64,000 nt of DNA from Limnohabitans sp. 15K (GTDB taxonomy: Bacteria; Pseudomonadota; Gammaproteobacteria; Burkholderiales; Burkholderiaceae_C): the NCBI RefSeq assembly GCF_002778285.1, contig NZ_NESM01000002.1, positions 124,001 to 188,000 of the forward strand, given 5' to 3'. Under the pieces are notes generated by a model. The model was not told the DNA's origin. It saw nothing but the letters and a program-made list of their open reading frames with translations, and did no database searches. The position numbers and the translations under genes were made by a program. Shown here piece by piece: positions 19,376 to 28,247 of the stretch. Position 1 is the stretch's first letter, and each line of letters opens with the position of its first letter.

Positions 19376-21100
19376 ATGCCACTGCCACCCGCCCCTGCCC
19401 AACGTGCCAGCCGCCTGACTGCGTCTGCTTTTGTTTCCTCTGGCATTGAGGAGGAAAACGTTCCGGCCATGATTCAAGTGGAAACCAAGGCCCCAAAGGG
19501 GGTTGCAAGTTCGCCAGTAGCCGTTGCATCGCCCAGCGTTGCGTCAGACACCAAAACCACTCCGCGCTCCCGCAAGCCGTCTTCTGCAACTGCGTCTGCA
19601 TCTGGTCAAACACCTTATACGGCTCCGGCAACTTCCACTGAGCCAAAGTCTGCTGCACCCAAACCCGTGCTCACCCAGCCCACAACGCCCCGCGCCAAAC
19701 GCAAAAACGGCCCTAAGAAACTTTTCGTGTTGGACACCAATGTCCTTATGCACGACCCGATGAGCCTTTTTCGGTTTGAAGAGCACGATGTCTTCTTGCC
19801 CATGATCGTCCTGGAAGAGCTGGATGGCCATAAAAAAGGCATGACCGAGGTGGCGCGCAATGCCCGCCAAGCCAGTCGCTCGCTCGACGTTTTGGCATCC
19901 GGTCAAGGCCAAGACCTGAGCCAAGGCTCACCCTTGAATGTCAGGGGCCACTCGGATGCCTCGGGCCAATTGTTTTTCCAGACCCAAGCACTCGATTTGA
20001 GCTTGCCCTTGGCCCTACCCCAAGGCAAAGCAGACAACCAGATTTTGGGCGTGGTCAAAGCGCTCGGGCAGATGCATGCACCTCGCGAAGTGGTGCTGGT
20101 GTCCAAAGACATCAACATGCGCGTCAAAGCCCGTGCACTGGGCTTGCTGGCAGAGGATTACCAAAACGACAAAACCCTGGAAGACGGTGATTTGCTCTAC
20201 CCGGGATCACTGGCTTTGCCTGTCGATTTTTGGGTCAAAAACGGTAAAACAGTGGAAAGCTGGCAGCAAGGGACGAACACGTTTTACAGAATATCGGGCC
20301 CCATCGTGCCCAGCTTGTTCATCAACCAGTTTGTGTATTTCGAAGCACCGGGCGAACCGAGTTTGTACGCACGGGTGACCGAAATCCGTGGCAAAACAGC
20401 TGTCTTGCGGACCTTGAAAGATTTCGGCCATCAAAAAAATGCCGTTTGGGGCGTGACCGCACGCAACCGCGAACAAAACTTCGCCGTCAATTTGCTCACC
20501 GACCCAGACATTGATTTCGTGACATTGGCAGGCACTGCGGGCACGGGCAAAACCCTTATGGCCTTGGCGGCAGGCTTGACCCAGGTGCTGGACGACCGCC
20601 GTTACACCGAGATCATCATGACCCGTGCTACGGTGAGCGTGGGCGAGGACATTGGCTTTTTGCCAGGCACTGAAGAAGAAAAAATGGGCCCCTGGATGGG
20701 CGCACTGGACGACAACCTGGAATTTTTGGCCAAGGGCGATGGCGGCAATTCAGGCGAATGGGGTCGCGCAGCCACCAACGAGCTGATCAAGAGCCGCATC
20801 AAGATCAAGAGCATGAACTTCATGCGCGGCCGTACTTTCATGAACAAGTACGTGATCATTGACGAGGCCCAGAACCTGACGCCCAAGCAAATGAAAACCT
20901 TGATCACCCGAGCCGGCCCGGGGACCAAAATCATTTGCATGGGCAATTTGGCCCAAATTGACACGCCTTATTTGACCGAAGGCTCATCGGGCTTGACCTA
21001 TGCGGTGGACCGATTCAAAGGCTGGGCACACGGCGGCCACATCACCTTGGCACGTGGCGAGCGTTCGCGCTTGGCCGACTTTGCCAGCGACGCTCTCTGA
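19376..21100 (+). CDS. PIN-domain / PhoH-like ATPase fusion
   Basis: 574-residue protein. Residues 1-112 form a Pro/Ala/Ser-rich low-complexity segment. Residues about 115-265 are a PIN-type ribonuclease domain (LFVLDTNVLMHDP with Asp120, then IVLEELDGHKKG). The C-terminal half is a PhoH ATPase with Walker A GTAGTGKT near 385 and Walker B VIIDEAQN near 493. Such PIN-PhoH proteins (YlaK/PhoH2-like) are thought to unwind and cleave RNA; the physiological target is not known. ATG 19376 is taken because an earlier TTG lies inside the bcp terminator. It converges on dnaB, leaving 27 bases between stops. Confidence 0.9.
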   Translation: MPLPPAPAQRASRLTASAFVSSGIEEENVPAMIQVETKAPKGVASSPVAVASPSVASDTKTTPRSRKPSSATASASGQTPYTAPATSTEPKSAAPKPVLTQPTTPRAKRKNGPKKLFVLDTNVLMHDPMSLFRFEEHDVFLPMIVLEELDGHKKGMTEVARNARQASRSLDVLASGQGQDLSQGSPLNVRGHSDASGQLFFQTQALDLSLPLALPQGKADNQILGVVKALGQMHAPREVVLVSKDINMRVKARALGLLAEDYQNDKTLEDGDLLYPGSLALPVDFWVKNGKTVESWQQGTNTFYRISGPIVPSLFINQFVYFEAPGEPSLYARVTEIRGKTAVLRTLKDFGHQKNAVWGVTARNREQNFAVNLLTDPDIDFVTLAGTAGTGKTLMALAAGLTQVLDDRRYTEIIMTRATVSVGEDIGFLPGTEEEKMGPWMGALDDNLEFLAKGDGGNSGEWGRAATNELIKSRIKIKSMNFMRGRTFMNKYVIIDEAQNLTPKQMKTLITRAGPGTKIICMGNLAQIDTPYLTEGSSGLTYAVDRFKGWAHGGHITLARGERSRLADFASDAL

Positions 21101-21119
21101 GCGTCAGCCAAGAGCGCCA

Positions 21120-21152
21120 GTCGGGTCTCAGTAATCGTCACTCAGACCCGAC
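21120..21152. terminator. Convergent hairpin between phoH-like gene and dnaB
   Basis: Arms GTCGGGTCT (21120-21128) and AGACCCGAC (21144-21152), nine perfect pairs with a 15-base loop that contains the dnaB stop region. There is no clear T-run, so it may be a weak or factor-assisted terminator or an mRNA 3'-end stabiliser. Confidence 0.45.
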
Positions 21153-22546
21153 GCCAAACTTTCGAAACGCGTCAAGTTCTTCAGGAAGGTCAAACGGACC
21201 GTGCCAGTAGGGCCGTTTCGTTGTTTGCCGATGATGATTTCGGCCACACCCGGATCTTTGGAATCCTTGTTGTAGTAATCGTCGCGGTAAATGAACATGA
21301 TGATGTCGGCATCTTGCTCAATGGCACCGGATTCGCGCAAATCGCTCATCATGGGCCGTTTGTCGGTGCGTTGCTCGACGCTTCGGTTGAGCTGCGACAA
21401 CGCAATCACTGGGCACTGGAGTTCTTTGGCCAGCATTTTCAAGCCCCGCGAAATCTCACCCAACTCGGTCGCGCGGTTGTCGCCGCCCGAGCCGCCAGAG
21501 CCACTCATCAGCTGCAAGTAATCCACCACAATCAAGCCCAACTTGCCACACTGCCGCGCCAAACGGCGCGCGTTGGCCCGCAACTCGGAAGGCGTGAGGC
21601 CCGGTGTTTCATCGATGTGCAAAGACACCGTGCGCAATTTTTCGATGGCCTCCGTCAAGCGTGGCCACTCGTCGTCACTCAGCTTGCCGGTGCGCAAATG
21701 GCCCTGGTCAATGCGGCCAATGGAGCCCACCACACGCACCGCCAACTGAGATGCGCCCATTTCCATCGAGAACACCGCCACCGGCAAGCCCTCGTTCAAG
21801 GCCACATGTTCGGCAATGTTGACCGCAAAAGCCGTCTTACCCATCGAAGGTCGGGCCGCAATCACGACCATATCGCCGGGCTGCAAACCCGAGGTCATGC
21901 GGTCCAAATCGTAAAAACCTGTCGGCACGCCCGTGATGTCGTTGGGGTTGTCGGCCATCTCTTGAACGCGGTCGAGCAGCTCCACCACCAGGGTGTCCAT
22001 GGACTGGAAGCCCTGCTTCATGCGCGAGCCTTCTTCCCCAATGTTGAAGATTTTTTGCTCGGCTTCGTCCAAGATGCGGTCAATCGCTTTGCCCTGCGGG
22101 TTGAACGCATTGGTCGCGATTTCATCACTGGCTGACACAAGTTTGCGCAAGATCGAACGCTCGCGAACGATCTCGGCATAACGTCGAATATTGCTGGCGC
22201 TGGGCACGTACTGCGCCAAGGAGTTCAAGTAACCCAGGCCACCCATTTCGGCCGTTTTACCTTGGTTTTGCAACTGCTCACTGACCGTGATGACGTCTGC
22301 GGGCTTGGAAGTGTTAATCAACGCCCCAATGGCGGTGTAAATCAGCTTGTGCTCGTGGCGGTAAAAGTCGGAGTCCACCAGCAAATCACCCACACGGTCC
22401 CATGCGCCATTGTCCAAAAGCAAGCCCCCCAAAACGCTCGACTCGGCTTCGATCGAATGCGGTGGTACGCGCAACTTGGCAATTTGACTGTCAGAGGAAA
22501 GGTCAGCGGGAAATTCGCTCAAATGGGGGGTAAAAACAGCAGACAT
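21128..22546 (-). CDS. dnaB: Replicative DNA helicase DnaB
   Basis: Hexameric helicase that opens the replication fork. 472 residues. The N-terminal primase-interacting domain has PPHSIEAESSVLGGLLLDN. The RecA-like ATPase has Walker A in AARPSMGKTAFAVN, then AVFSMEMGASQLAVR, a Walker B-like LIVVDYLQLMSG, the arginine-finger region and a C-terminal KQRNGPTGTVRLTF. There is no intein. ATG 22546 is the first Met in frame with the conserved N-terminus. A consensus DnaA box lies 64 bases upstream. rplI/rpsR, often its neighbours, are absent here. Confidence 0.98.
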   Translation of the reverse strand: MSAVFTPHLSEFPADLSSDSQIAKLRVPPHSIEAESSVLGGLLLDNGAWDRVGDLLVDSDFYRHEHKLIYTAIGALINTSKPADVITVSEQLQNQGKTAEMGGLGYLNSLAQYVPSASNIRRYAEIVRERSILRKLVSASDEIATNAFNPQGKAIDRILDEAEQKIFNIGEEGSRMKQGFQSMDTLVVELLDRVQEMADNPNDITGVPTGFYDLDRMTSGLQPGDMVVIAARPSMGKTAFAVNIAEHVALNEGLPVAVFSMEMGASQLAVRVVGSIGRIDQGHLRTGKLSDDEWPRLTEAIEKLRTVSLHIDETPGLTPSELRANARRLARQCGKLGLIVVDYLQLMSGSGGSGGDNRATELGEISRGLKMLAKELQCPVIALSQLNRSVEQRTDKRPMMSDLRESGAIEQDADIIMFIYRDDYYNKDSKDPGVAEIIIGKQRNGPTGTVRLTFLKNLTRFESLASGLSDDY

Positions 22547-22609
22547 GGTGTACCGGCAAACTAAACCGCGATGTTAGCCCGTGCCAGCCAGTGAGTCACG
22601 GGATAAAGC

Positions 22610-22618
22610 TGTGGATAA
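22610..22618 (-). promoter_or_regulatory. DnaA box upstream of dnaB
   Basis: Minus-strand TTATCCACA, an exact match to the consensus high-affinity DnaA box, 64 bases before the dnaB start. A single box cannot be an origin; it could let DnaA control dnaB. Confidence 0.55.
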
Positions 22619-22681
22619 GTAGGGTGTAAGCAGTGAGCAATACGGGACAACTTGACCCCACAAACAAAGGCATGCAGAAAC

Positions 22682-22715
22682 AAAAAAGCCCTTCTGGAAC
22701 CAAAAGGGCTTTTTC
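22682..22715 (-). terminator. Terminator after the iorAB-type operon
   Basis: AAAAAGCCCTT and AAGGGCTTTTT form an 11-bp stem with a 10-base loop and T-rich flanks. It lies 60-95 bases beyond the stop at 22778 on the minus strand. Confidence 0.8.
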
Positions 22716-22777
22716 AGATTCAGGCTAGAACAAACACCCCGTGGATAGGGTGAATCTTCGCCTTGTCAAACACCCCA

Positions 22778-24994
22778 TCACGTCAACGCATTTTTGACGC
22801 GTTGTGGTGACATGGGCAAAGCACGCAGTCGCTTGCCAGTGAGTTGGAAGATGGCGTTGGCGATAGCCGGTGCCACAGGCAACACGCCAATTTCGCCCAT
22901 ACCGGTAGGCGCAGCATCTGACTTCACCAGCTTGGTATGGATCTCAGGCATATCGCTCATGCGAAGCACGGGGTAGTCGTTGAAGTTGGATTGAACCGGC
23001 GCGCCATCTTTGATGGTCAACTCTTCGATCAGGGCGACCGACAAACCAAATACGGCTGCCCCTTCCAGTTGGGCCAAGATATTGACGGGTTGGACGGCCA
23101 AACCGGGGTCGACCGCCAGCCACATGTGGTGAACTTTGATTTTTCCAGTTTGACGGTTCAGTGACACCTCCACCACGCCAGCAGCCAAAGTGCCGTGGTA
23201 GTCGGAAAACGCAATGCCCAAGCCACGGCCGTTGCGCTTGCGTTTCCAATCTGACATTTTGGCCACTTCGCGAAGCACCGCATTGGCCCTCGCATCGTGC
23301 TGCGTCAGTTGTAAGCGCATGGCCAGTGGATCGGTTTTTTTCGCGTGCGCCACTTCGTCCACAAAACATTCAATCGCAAACTTGTTGTGCCCCGCACCAA
23401 TGCCTCGGAAGGCATGAACACGCATGCCGCGAATTTCACGCACGGCCTCGGCGGCGGCGTTTTCAATGTTGTAGTGAGGCAGGTCGATGCCGTTCCAACC
23501 AATGTAGTCGCGTCCGCCCGTGGCTTGAAAGCGCGGTGCCGAAGCGATGGCATCCACGTTTTCTGCAACCAAGCGGTGACGCCATCCAACAAGATTGCCC
23601 GCATCGTCTAAACCAGCGCGCATGACATGGTGTGTCATGGGCCTTGGGCGTGCAGCGGCCATGTCGTCCTCGCGCGTCAACAGCAGCTTGACGGTTTGCT
23701 TAGTCACATTGGCCAAGACCACGGCTTGTGCAATGTTGTCCGGTGCGATGCGTCGCCCGAAGCCGCCACCCAACAATTGTTGATGGACCTTGATTTTGTC
23801 TGGGGTGGTTTTCAAAATACCAGAGGCAGCGACCGTTCCCAAGAAGGCAAATTGGGTGCCCGTCCATATCTCAGCCGACTGACCGTCTGGATGGATGCGC
23901 GCAATGCAGTTCATCGGCTCGAGTTGGGCGTGGTAGCAGTGCTCCGTCCAATAGGTGGCTTCAATGGTTTGCTTGGCATTGCCCATGGCGGTGATCGAAT
24001 CGCCGCGTTTGAAAACATCCATCGTTTTCGCATTGGGGCCAATGCCCTGCTTGGCGTAATCTTTCTTGGCTTTTTCAGAGTCAAAGTTGGCCGCGATAGC
24101 ACCCGTGGTGTTCCACGTCACCTTTTGTTTCAGCACGTTGCGCGCCATTCGGGTGGCGTGCACGCTGGTGCCAATGACCGCGACACCAAATGGCAGCGGA
24201 ATCACTTTGGTCACACCTGGAATGGCCAAGGCTTCATCGCTGTTGATGTTTTCAGCTTTCGCACCTTCCATAGGGGATTCGAGCACCGTGGCGTAAACCA
24301 TGTCGGGGACGCTCACATCGATACCAAACTGCGCGGTGCCGTTGGTTTTTGATTTCACATCGCTGCGACCAATGTCTTCTCGCCCGATCAATTTGAATTG
24401 CGCAGGTTTTTTCAAATCACTGTCATTGATTTTGGGAAGTTCTGCGGGAACAGTGGCGAATTTGGCAACGTCACCGTAGCTGATGCGCTGGTTGGTTTTC
24501 GCGTGGATGACGAAACCCGTGTCGGTCGTCAGTTCCGTCGATGGCACTTGCCATTTGTCTGCCACTGCGTTGACCAACACGAGCCTGGCTTGAGCGCCCA
24601 AAATCCTCAGGGGTTTGAAGTAGCCTGCAATGGCCACGCTGGCGAGTGAGGCTTGGCCGCCATTCAACAAAGGATGAGGATTGCCGTAGACCTTGGGATT
24701 GGGCGGCGCCAATTCGGTCTTGACCTTCGACCAGTCTGCGTCTAACTCCTCGGCCAAAATCAAAGGCAAAGATGTCAGCGTGCCTTGGCCCATCTCGCCA
24801 GTGGGCACCATCACCGTGACGTTGTTGTCCGTGCCAATGGTGATCCAGGCATTGACCTTCATCGCGTTGTCTGCCGCTTGGGCTTGCTTGCCCATCAGGC
24901 CTGCTCCACCCAGTGCCAGAGAAAAAGTCAAACCGCTGGCGCTGGCCAAAAATGTGCGGCGTTTCATGGTGCTTGTGTTTTGAATTGTGGTCAT
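22778..24994 (-). CDS. iorB: Molybdenum hydroxylase large subunit (isoquinoline 1-oxidoreductase beta-like)
   Basis: 738-residue molybdopterin-binding subunit of the xanthine dehydrogenase family. A twin-arginine signal (MKRRTFLASASG plus a hydrophobic stretch ending AQA) sends it folded to the periplasm. Duplicated aldehyde-oxidase-type domains follow, with GEMGQGTLTSLPLILAEEL, QLLGGGFGRRI, FRGIGAGHNKFAIECFVDE and GMGEIGVLPVAPAIANAIF; the last holds the catalytic Glu region. With the 2Fe-2S subunit just upstream it should hydroxylate an aldehyde or N-heterocycle and pass electrons to a cytochrome; the real substrate is unknown. Such enzymes use molybdopterin cytosine dinucleotide. It starts 3 bases after the iorA-type stop. 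Confidence 0.9.
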   Translation of the reverse strand: MTTIQNTSTMKRRTFLASASGLTFSLALGGAGLMGKQAQAADNAMKVNAWITIGTDNNVTVMVPTGEMGQGTLTSLPLILAEELDADWSKVKTELAPPNPKVYGNPHPLLNGGQASLASVAIAGYFKPLRILGAQARLVLVNAVADKWQVPSTELTTDTGFVIHAKTNQRISYGDVAKFATVPAELPKINDSDLKKPAQFKLIGREDIGRSDVKSKTNGTAQFGIDVSVPDMVYATVLESPMEGAKAENINSDEALAIPGVTKVIPLPFGVAVIGTSVHATRMARNVLKQKVTWNTTGAIAANFDSEKAKKDYAKQGIGPNAKTMDVFKRGDSITAMGNAKQTIEATYWTEHCYHAQLEPMNCIARIHPDGQSAEIWTGTQFAFLGTVAASGILKTTPDKIKVHQQLLGGGFGRRIAPDNIAQAVVLANVTKQTVKLLLTREDDMAAARPRPMTHHVMRAGLDDAGNLVGWRHRLVAENVDAIASAPRFQATGGRDYIGWNGIDLPHYNIENAAAEAVREIRGMRVHAFRGIGAGHNKFAIECFVDEVAHAKKTDPLAMRLQLTQHDARANAVLREVAKMSDWKRKRNGRGLGIAFSDYHGTLAAGVVEVSLNRQTGKIKVHHMWLAVDPGLAVQPVNILAQLEGAAVFGLSVALIEELTIKDGAPVQSNFNDYPVLRMSDMPEIHTKLVKSDAAPTGMGEIGVLPVAPAIANAIFQLTGKRLRALPMSPQRVKNALT

Positions 24995-24997
24995 GAC

Positions 24998-25456
24998 TTA
25001 GGCCTCTTTCGCTGCACGTTGAATGGCTTTGACAATCCGTTGGTAGGTGCCGCATCGGCAAATATTGCCGTCCATGTGGGCCACGATTTCATCTCGCGTG
25101 GGGTTTTTCTTTTTCGCAAGCAAAGCTGCTGCTTGCATGATCTGCCCAGATTGGCAGTAGCCGCACTGAGGCACTTGCTCGGCCACCCATGCCTTTTGCA
25201 ATTTGTGTTCACCTGTCGGTGAAAGGCCTTCGATGGTGGTGATTTTTTTGTCGGCCACGGCCGAGACAGGGGTGACGCAAGAACGTGTTGGCTTGCCGTC
25301 AACGTGCACTGTGCAGGCGCCGCATTGGGCAATGCCACAGCCAAATTTGGTGCCGGTCAGTTTGAGTTCATCGCGAATCACCCACAACAATGGGGTGCTG
25401 GGAGCGACGTCAACAGGCGCTGACTGACCGTTGATCTGAAGTGACATGGTGCTCAT
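24998..25456 (-). CDS. iorA: Molybdenum hydroxylase 2Fe-2S subunit (isoquinoline 1-oxidoreductase alpha-like)
   Basis: 152-residue small subunit carrying two [2Fe-2S] clusters. The plant-ferredoxin-type set is Cys40, Cys45, Cys48 and Cys60 ([15 protein letters not shown]); the C-terminal set is Cys98, Cys101, Cys133 and Cys135 ([16 protein letters not shown]). It has no signal of its own, so it probably crosses the membrane folded together with the Tat-tagged large subunit. Start [11 protein letters not shown] at 25456; MSLQ at 25447 is also possible. It is first in a two-gene operon with iorB. The FAD subunit seen in cytoplasmic relatives is absent, as expected for this class. Confidence 0.92.
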   Translation of the reverse strand: MSTMSLQINGQSAPVDVAPSTPLLWVIRDELKLTGTKFGCGIAQCGACTVHVDGKPTRSCVTPVSAVADKKITTIEGLSPTGEHKLQKAWVAEQVPQCGYCQSGQIMQAAALLAKKKNPTRDEIVAHMDGNICRCGTYQRIVKAIQRAAKEA

Positions 25457-25646
25457 GCTTGGCCCTTTATTTGCAATTGAAAAAACGAATGACGCATTGT
25501 TCTTGAACAAGTGAGGATTTCGGGCTAGGGTTTGCACTGGCGTGTGTCGCCAATGTTTCAATCAACCGATCCACGCCTACTTGGGCAGCGCGAAAAGTCC
25601 AGCATTTCCCCAAATCCATCGTCAAGGTCATACAGAAAGTTCAATC

Positions 25647-25967
25647 ATGCGTGAGCGGCATAAGGTCTATGTCATCGAGTTAGACAAGGATGTTCTAAAT
25701 GAAGCCAAGTTCAAAAAGGCCAATCCCGCTTATGTGACTGGCAAGCCTTGTGTCTACGTAGGAATGACGGGGCTCGACCCCGACACCCGCTTTGACCAAC
25801 ACAAAGCGGGCATCAAATCCAACAAGTACGCCATGAAGTACGGCATCAGACTGATGCCTGAGATCTACGAAAAGCTCAACCCCATGCCCTATGGAGATGC
25901 CCAATACATGGAAGTCGATTTAGCGATAAGGCTGCAAAGATTGGGCTACGGGGTCTGGCAGAACTAG
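25647..25967 (+). CDS. Small GIY-YIG-like nuclease-fold protein
   Basis: 106-residue protein beginning MRERHKVYVIELDKD. The pattern VYVIEL, then PCVYVGMTGLDPDTRFDQHKAG, then AQYMEVDLAIRLQRLGYGVW matches the GIY-YIG fold: first Tyr in VYVI, second in CVYVG, Arg after D-T and a late Glu. It is close to the minimal domain with nothing attached, so partner and target cannot be told. ATG 25647 is chosen because the domain starts immediately after it. It stands alone, divergent from iorA, followed by a tRNA-His on the other strand. Confidence 0.75.
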   Translation: MRERHKVYVIELDKDVLNEAKFKKANPAYVTGKPCVYVGMTGLDPDTRFDQHKAGIKSNKYAMKYGIRLMPEIYEKLNPMPYGDAQYMEVDLAIRLQRLGYGVWQN

Positions 25968-26028
25968 CTTTAGGGTCTTAAGCAGGAAGAGTAAGCCCTA
26001 CGACACAACCCTAAATCGTTCGGAAAAA

Positions 26029-26067
26029 GAAAAAAGCCCTAGAAACCAAAATGGTCTCTAGGGCTCT
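26029..26067 (-). terminator. Terminator after tRNA-His
   Basis: On the minus strand AGCCCTAGAGACCA pairs with TGGTTTCTAGGGCT (minor mismatch) around a short loop, followed by TTTTTTCTTTTT. It lies just past the CCA end of the tRNA. Confidence 0.8.
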
Positions 26068-26074
26068 TAAATAT

Positions 26075-26151
26075 TGGGGTGGCTGATGGGGCTCGAACCC
26101 ACGACAACAGGAATCACAATCCTGGACTCTACCAACTGAGCTACAGCCACC
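26075..26151 (-). tRNA. tRNA-His (anticodon GTG)
   Basis: Cloverleaf on the minus strand: acceptor GTGGCTG/CAGCCAC, D-arm AGCTCAGTTGGTAGAG, anticodon loop TTGTGAT between CAGGA and TCCTG, and T-arm GGGTTCGAGCCC. An extra 5' G (position 26151) opposite the discriminator C is the tRNA-His hallmark. The CCA end is encoded. It lies directly downstream of ppiD. Confidence 0.97.
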
Positions 26152-26176
26152 GTAGATCTGTATTATAGCCCGAGAC

Positions 26177-28108
26177 TCAGGGCTTTTCGGCAGTCACATC
26201 ACCCAAGTTTTTAGGTTTTTGCGCCACCATTTCAACTTTGAATTTGGACTTCAAGCTCGCCAAATAAGCTTGAGATTCGGCTTGGGACCACAAGCGCGCA
26301 AATTGCGAACGGGTTTGCTCGGCTTGCTGAGCCGAGGCCTCTGGGCGAGGCAAAATTTTGTTGACACGAACCACCGCATAACCCTGGACACCCAGATCCA
26401 CACCCACCAAGGCCGGCAATTTGGAAGGGTCTGCGCGCAAGGCCGCATCCATCACCGCTTGCGGCAACGTGAGTGCTTGGTCGCGAGAAACGATCATTGC
26501 TTCGCCCAAAGTAGCTAGTGCAGGCTCTGACTGCCAAGCAGCCAAGCGAGCCATGCCTTCTGCTTTGGCCAAATCGGCCGCTTTGGTTTGGGTCAAACCT
26601 TGGCGCGCTTCGGCTTTGACATCGTCAAAAGGACGCACCGTGGCTGGGCGGTGGGTGACGATGCGAGCCGACACGAGCGTGTTGGGCGCGACTTCGACCG
26701 CAGCCGTGTTGCGGCGCTTGGAGACCGCATCCTCAGAAAAGATGGCTTGCAGCAGTTTGGGGTTGCTCAACACACCTTGTGTACCAGGCACAGGTGTACG
26801 CGTCAGGGTTTGTGCTTTTTGAACCGTCAATTTCAACCGTTCAGCCACAGGTGCCAAGCTGTCCGATTGCTCATAAACGCTGTTGCTGAAAGTCTCGGCC
26901 AATTCGGCAAATTGCCTTTGGGCCTGTTGTTTGCGCAAATCAGCTTCCAACTGAGGACGCATCGATTCAAACGACGGCACAGGCGGCTGTTTCACATCCG
27001 TCAACAAAATGATGTGAAAGCCGAAATCTGAGGTCACGATGTCGCTGATGTCACCCTTTTTCAAAGCGAACGCCGCGTCTTCAAAAGGCTTGACCATGGC
27101 ACCACGAGAGAAAAAGTCCAAGTCACCCCCGTTTTGAGCCGAGCCTGTGTCTTCAGAGTTTTTACGAGCAACTTCGGCAAAGCTCTTGGGCGCTTTGCGC
27201 ACAGCCGCCAACAACTCTTCGGCTTTGGTGCGTGCTTTTTGCTTGTCAGCCTCGGGCAGGTCTTTGGCCGCGTTGATCAGGATGTGGCTGGCACGGCGTT
27301 GTTCTTGACCCGACAAGCGCTGAAGGTTTTGCTCGTAATAAGTTTTCAGGTCTTGCTCAGGCAATGCGATGCGCGATTGCAAGGAGGGCAAGTCCAAAAC
27401 CAAGAATTCCACATCCACGTTTTCGGTTGTGCGGAAACGCTCTGCATTTTGTTTGTAATAGGTCTCCAGGTCCGCATCTGTCGTGACCACTTTGGCGGCA
27501 AAGTCAGCGGATGACCAACGCTTGACCTGAACATCACGGCGCTGCAAGTAAGCATTCAAAGCCGTGTCGGTTTGACTTTGGGTGGCAAACGCAGAGGTTT
27601 GCAAACCTGCCAAGACTTGCTGATTGGACAAATCACGGCGCACTCGGGCCTCAAGCATTTCAGGGGTCATCCCTTGGCTGGCAGCCAGTTGGCGGTAGCG
27701 TTCCATGTCCAGCTTGCCGTCTGCACCGCGCAAACCGGCAATCGAAGGGTCTTGCTGCAGATAACGCGCCAAGCGCTGATCGCTGGTCACCAGCAATTGC
27801 TTGTCCGATGCCAATGCGATCAAACGGTCATTGACCAACTTGTCCAAAGTCGCGTAACGGGCTTCAGCCGAGTCCAGCATCTTGGGGTCAAGATTGGGCA
27901 CCGATGCGCGAATCCGGTCCACTTCCACCTGGTGAGCCGCATCCCACTCTGACTGGGTGATCTTGTTGCCATCGACCCGGGCTACCACAGCACCTTTGTC
28001 CTCGAACTGTTTGTAGCCTTCGATGCCAAACAGGACAAAAGAAGGAATTACCAACAAGAACAACAAACCCATCAAAATTTTGGAGTTGTTGCGGATCGAA
28101 TCAAACAT
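26177..28108 (-). CDS. ppiD: Peptidyl-prolyl isomerase / periplasmic chaperone PpiD
   Basis: Inner-membrane-anchored chaperone that helps newly exported outer-membrane proteins fold. 643 residues. A short cytoplasmic N-terminus is followed by one membrane anchor (ILMGLLFLLVIPSFVLFGIEG, about 11-31). A SurA-like helical chaperone domain contains GNKITQSEWD. A parvulin domain sits around 265-360 (ASHILI, FAEVARKNSEDTGSAQNGGDL, FFSRGAMVKPFEDAAF), and a long C-terminal helical part follows. ATG 28108 is followed by the conserved MFDSIRNNSKILMG. Two tRNA genes flank it on the same strand, suggesting separate promoters. Confidence 0.95.
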   Translation of the reverse strand: MFDSIRNNSKILMGLLFLLVIPSFVLFGIEGYKQFEDKGAVVARVDGNKITQSEWDAAHQVEVDRIRASVPNLDPKMLDSAEARYATLDKLVNDRLIALASDKQLLVTSDQRLARYLQQDPSIAGLRGADGKLDMERYRQLAASQGMTPEMLEARVRRDLSNQQVLAGLQTSAFATQSQTDTALNAYLQRRDVQVKRWSSADFAAKVVTTDADLETYYKQNAERFRTTENVDVEFLVLDLPSLQSRIALPEQDLKTYYEQNLQRLSGQEQRRASHILINAAKDLPEADKQKARTKAEELLAAVRKAPKSFAEVARKNSEDTGSAQNGGDLDFFSRGAMVKPFEDAAFALKKGDISDIVTSDFGFHIILLTDVKQPPVPSFESMRPQLEADLRKQQAQRQFAELAETFSNSVYEQSDSLAPVAERLKLTVQKAQTLTRTPVPGTQGVLSNPKLLQAIFSEDAVSKRRNTAAVEVAPNTLVSARIVTHRPATVRPFDDVKAEARQGLTQTKAADLAKAEGMARLAAWQSEPALATLGEAMIVSRDQALTLPQAVMDAALRADPSKLPALVGVDLGVQGYAVVRVNKILPRPEASAQQAEQTRSQFARLWSQAESQAYLASLKSKFKVEMVAQKPKNLGDVTAEKP

Positions 28109-28131
28109 GTTTGAAGTCTCGTGTTATCAAC

Positions 28132-28160
28132 AAAAAAGGCGAACACAGGGTTCGCCTTGG
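28132..28160 (-). terminator. Terminator after tRNA-Val
   Basis: Minus-strand stem AAGGCGAAC/GTTCGCCTT with a short loop and TTTTTTG tail, between tRNA-Val and ppiD. Confidence 0.85.
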
Positions 28161-28171
28161 TTTGTATGTGG

Positions 28172-28247
28172 TGGTGGGCGCTGACGGTCTCGAACCGCCG
28201 ACCTACTCCGTGTAAAGGAGCCGCTCTACCAACTGAGCTAAGCGCCC
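28172..28247 (-). tRNA. tRNA-Val (anticodon TAC)
   Basis: Minus-strand cloverleaf: acceptor GGGCGCT/AGCGCCC, D-arm AGCTCAGTTGGTAGAG, anticodon loop TTTACAC between CTCC and GGAG, T-arm GCGGTTCGAGACCGT with a G-T-type pairing, discriminator A and encoded CCA. The next 220 bases toward the tartrate dehydrogenase gene show no gene. Confidence 0.97.

Noticed and set aside
22600-22760. Possible replication origin near dnaB
   Set aside because: Only one consensus DnaA box is present and the region lacks an A+T-rich unwinding element or dnaA/dnaN genes.
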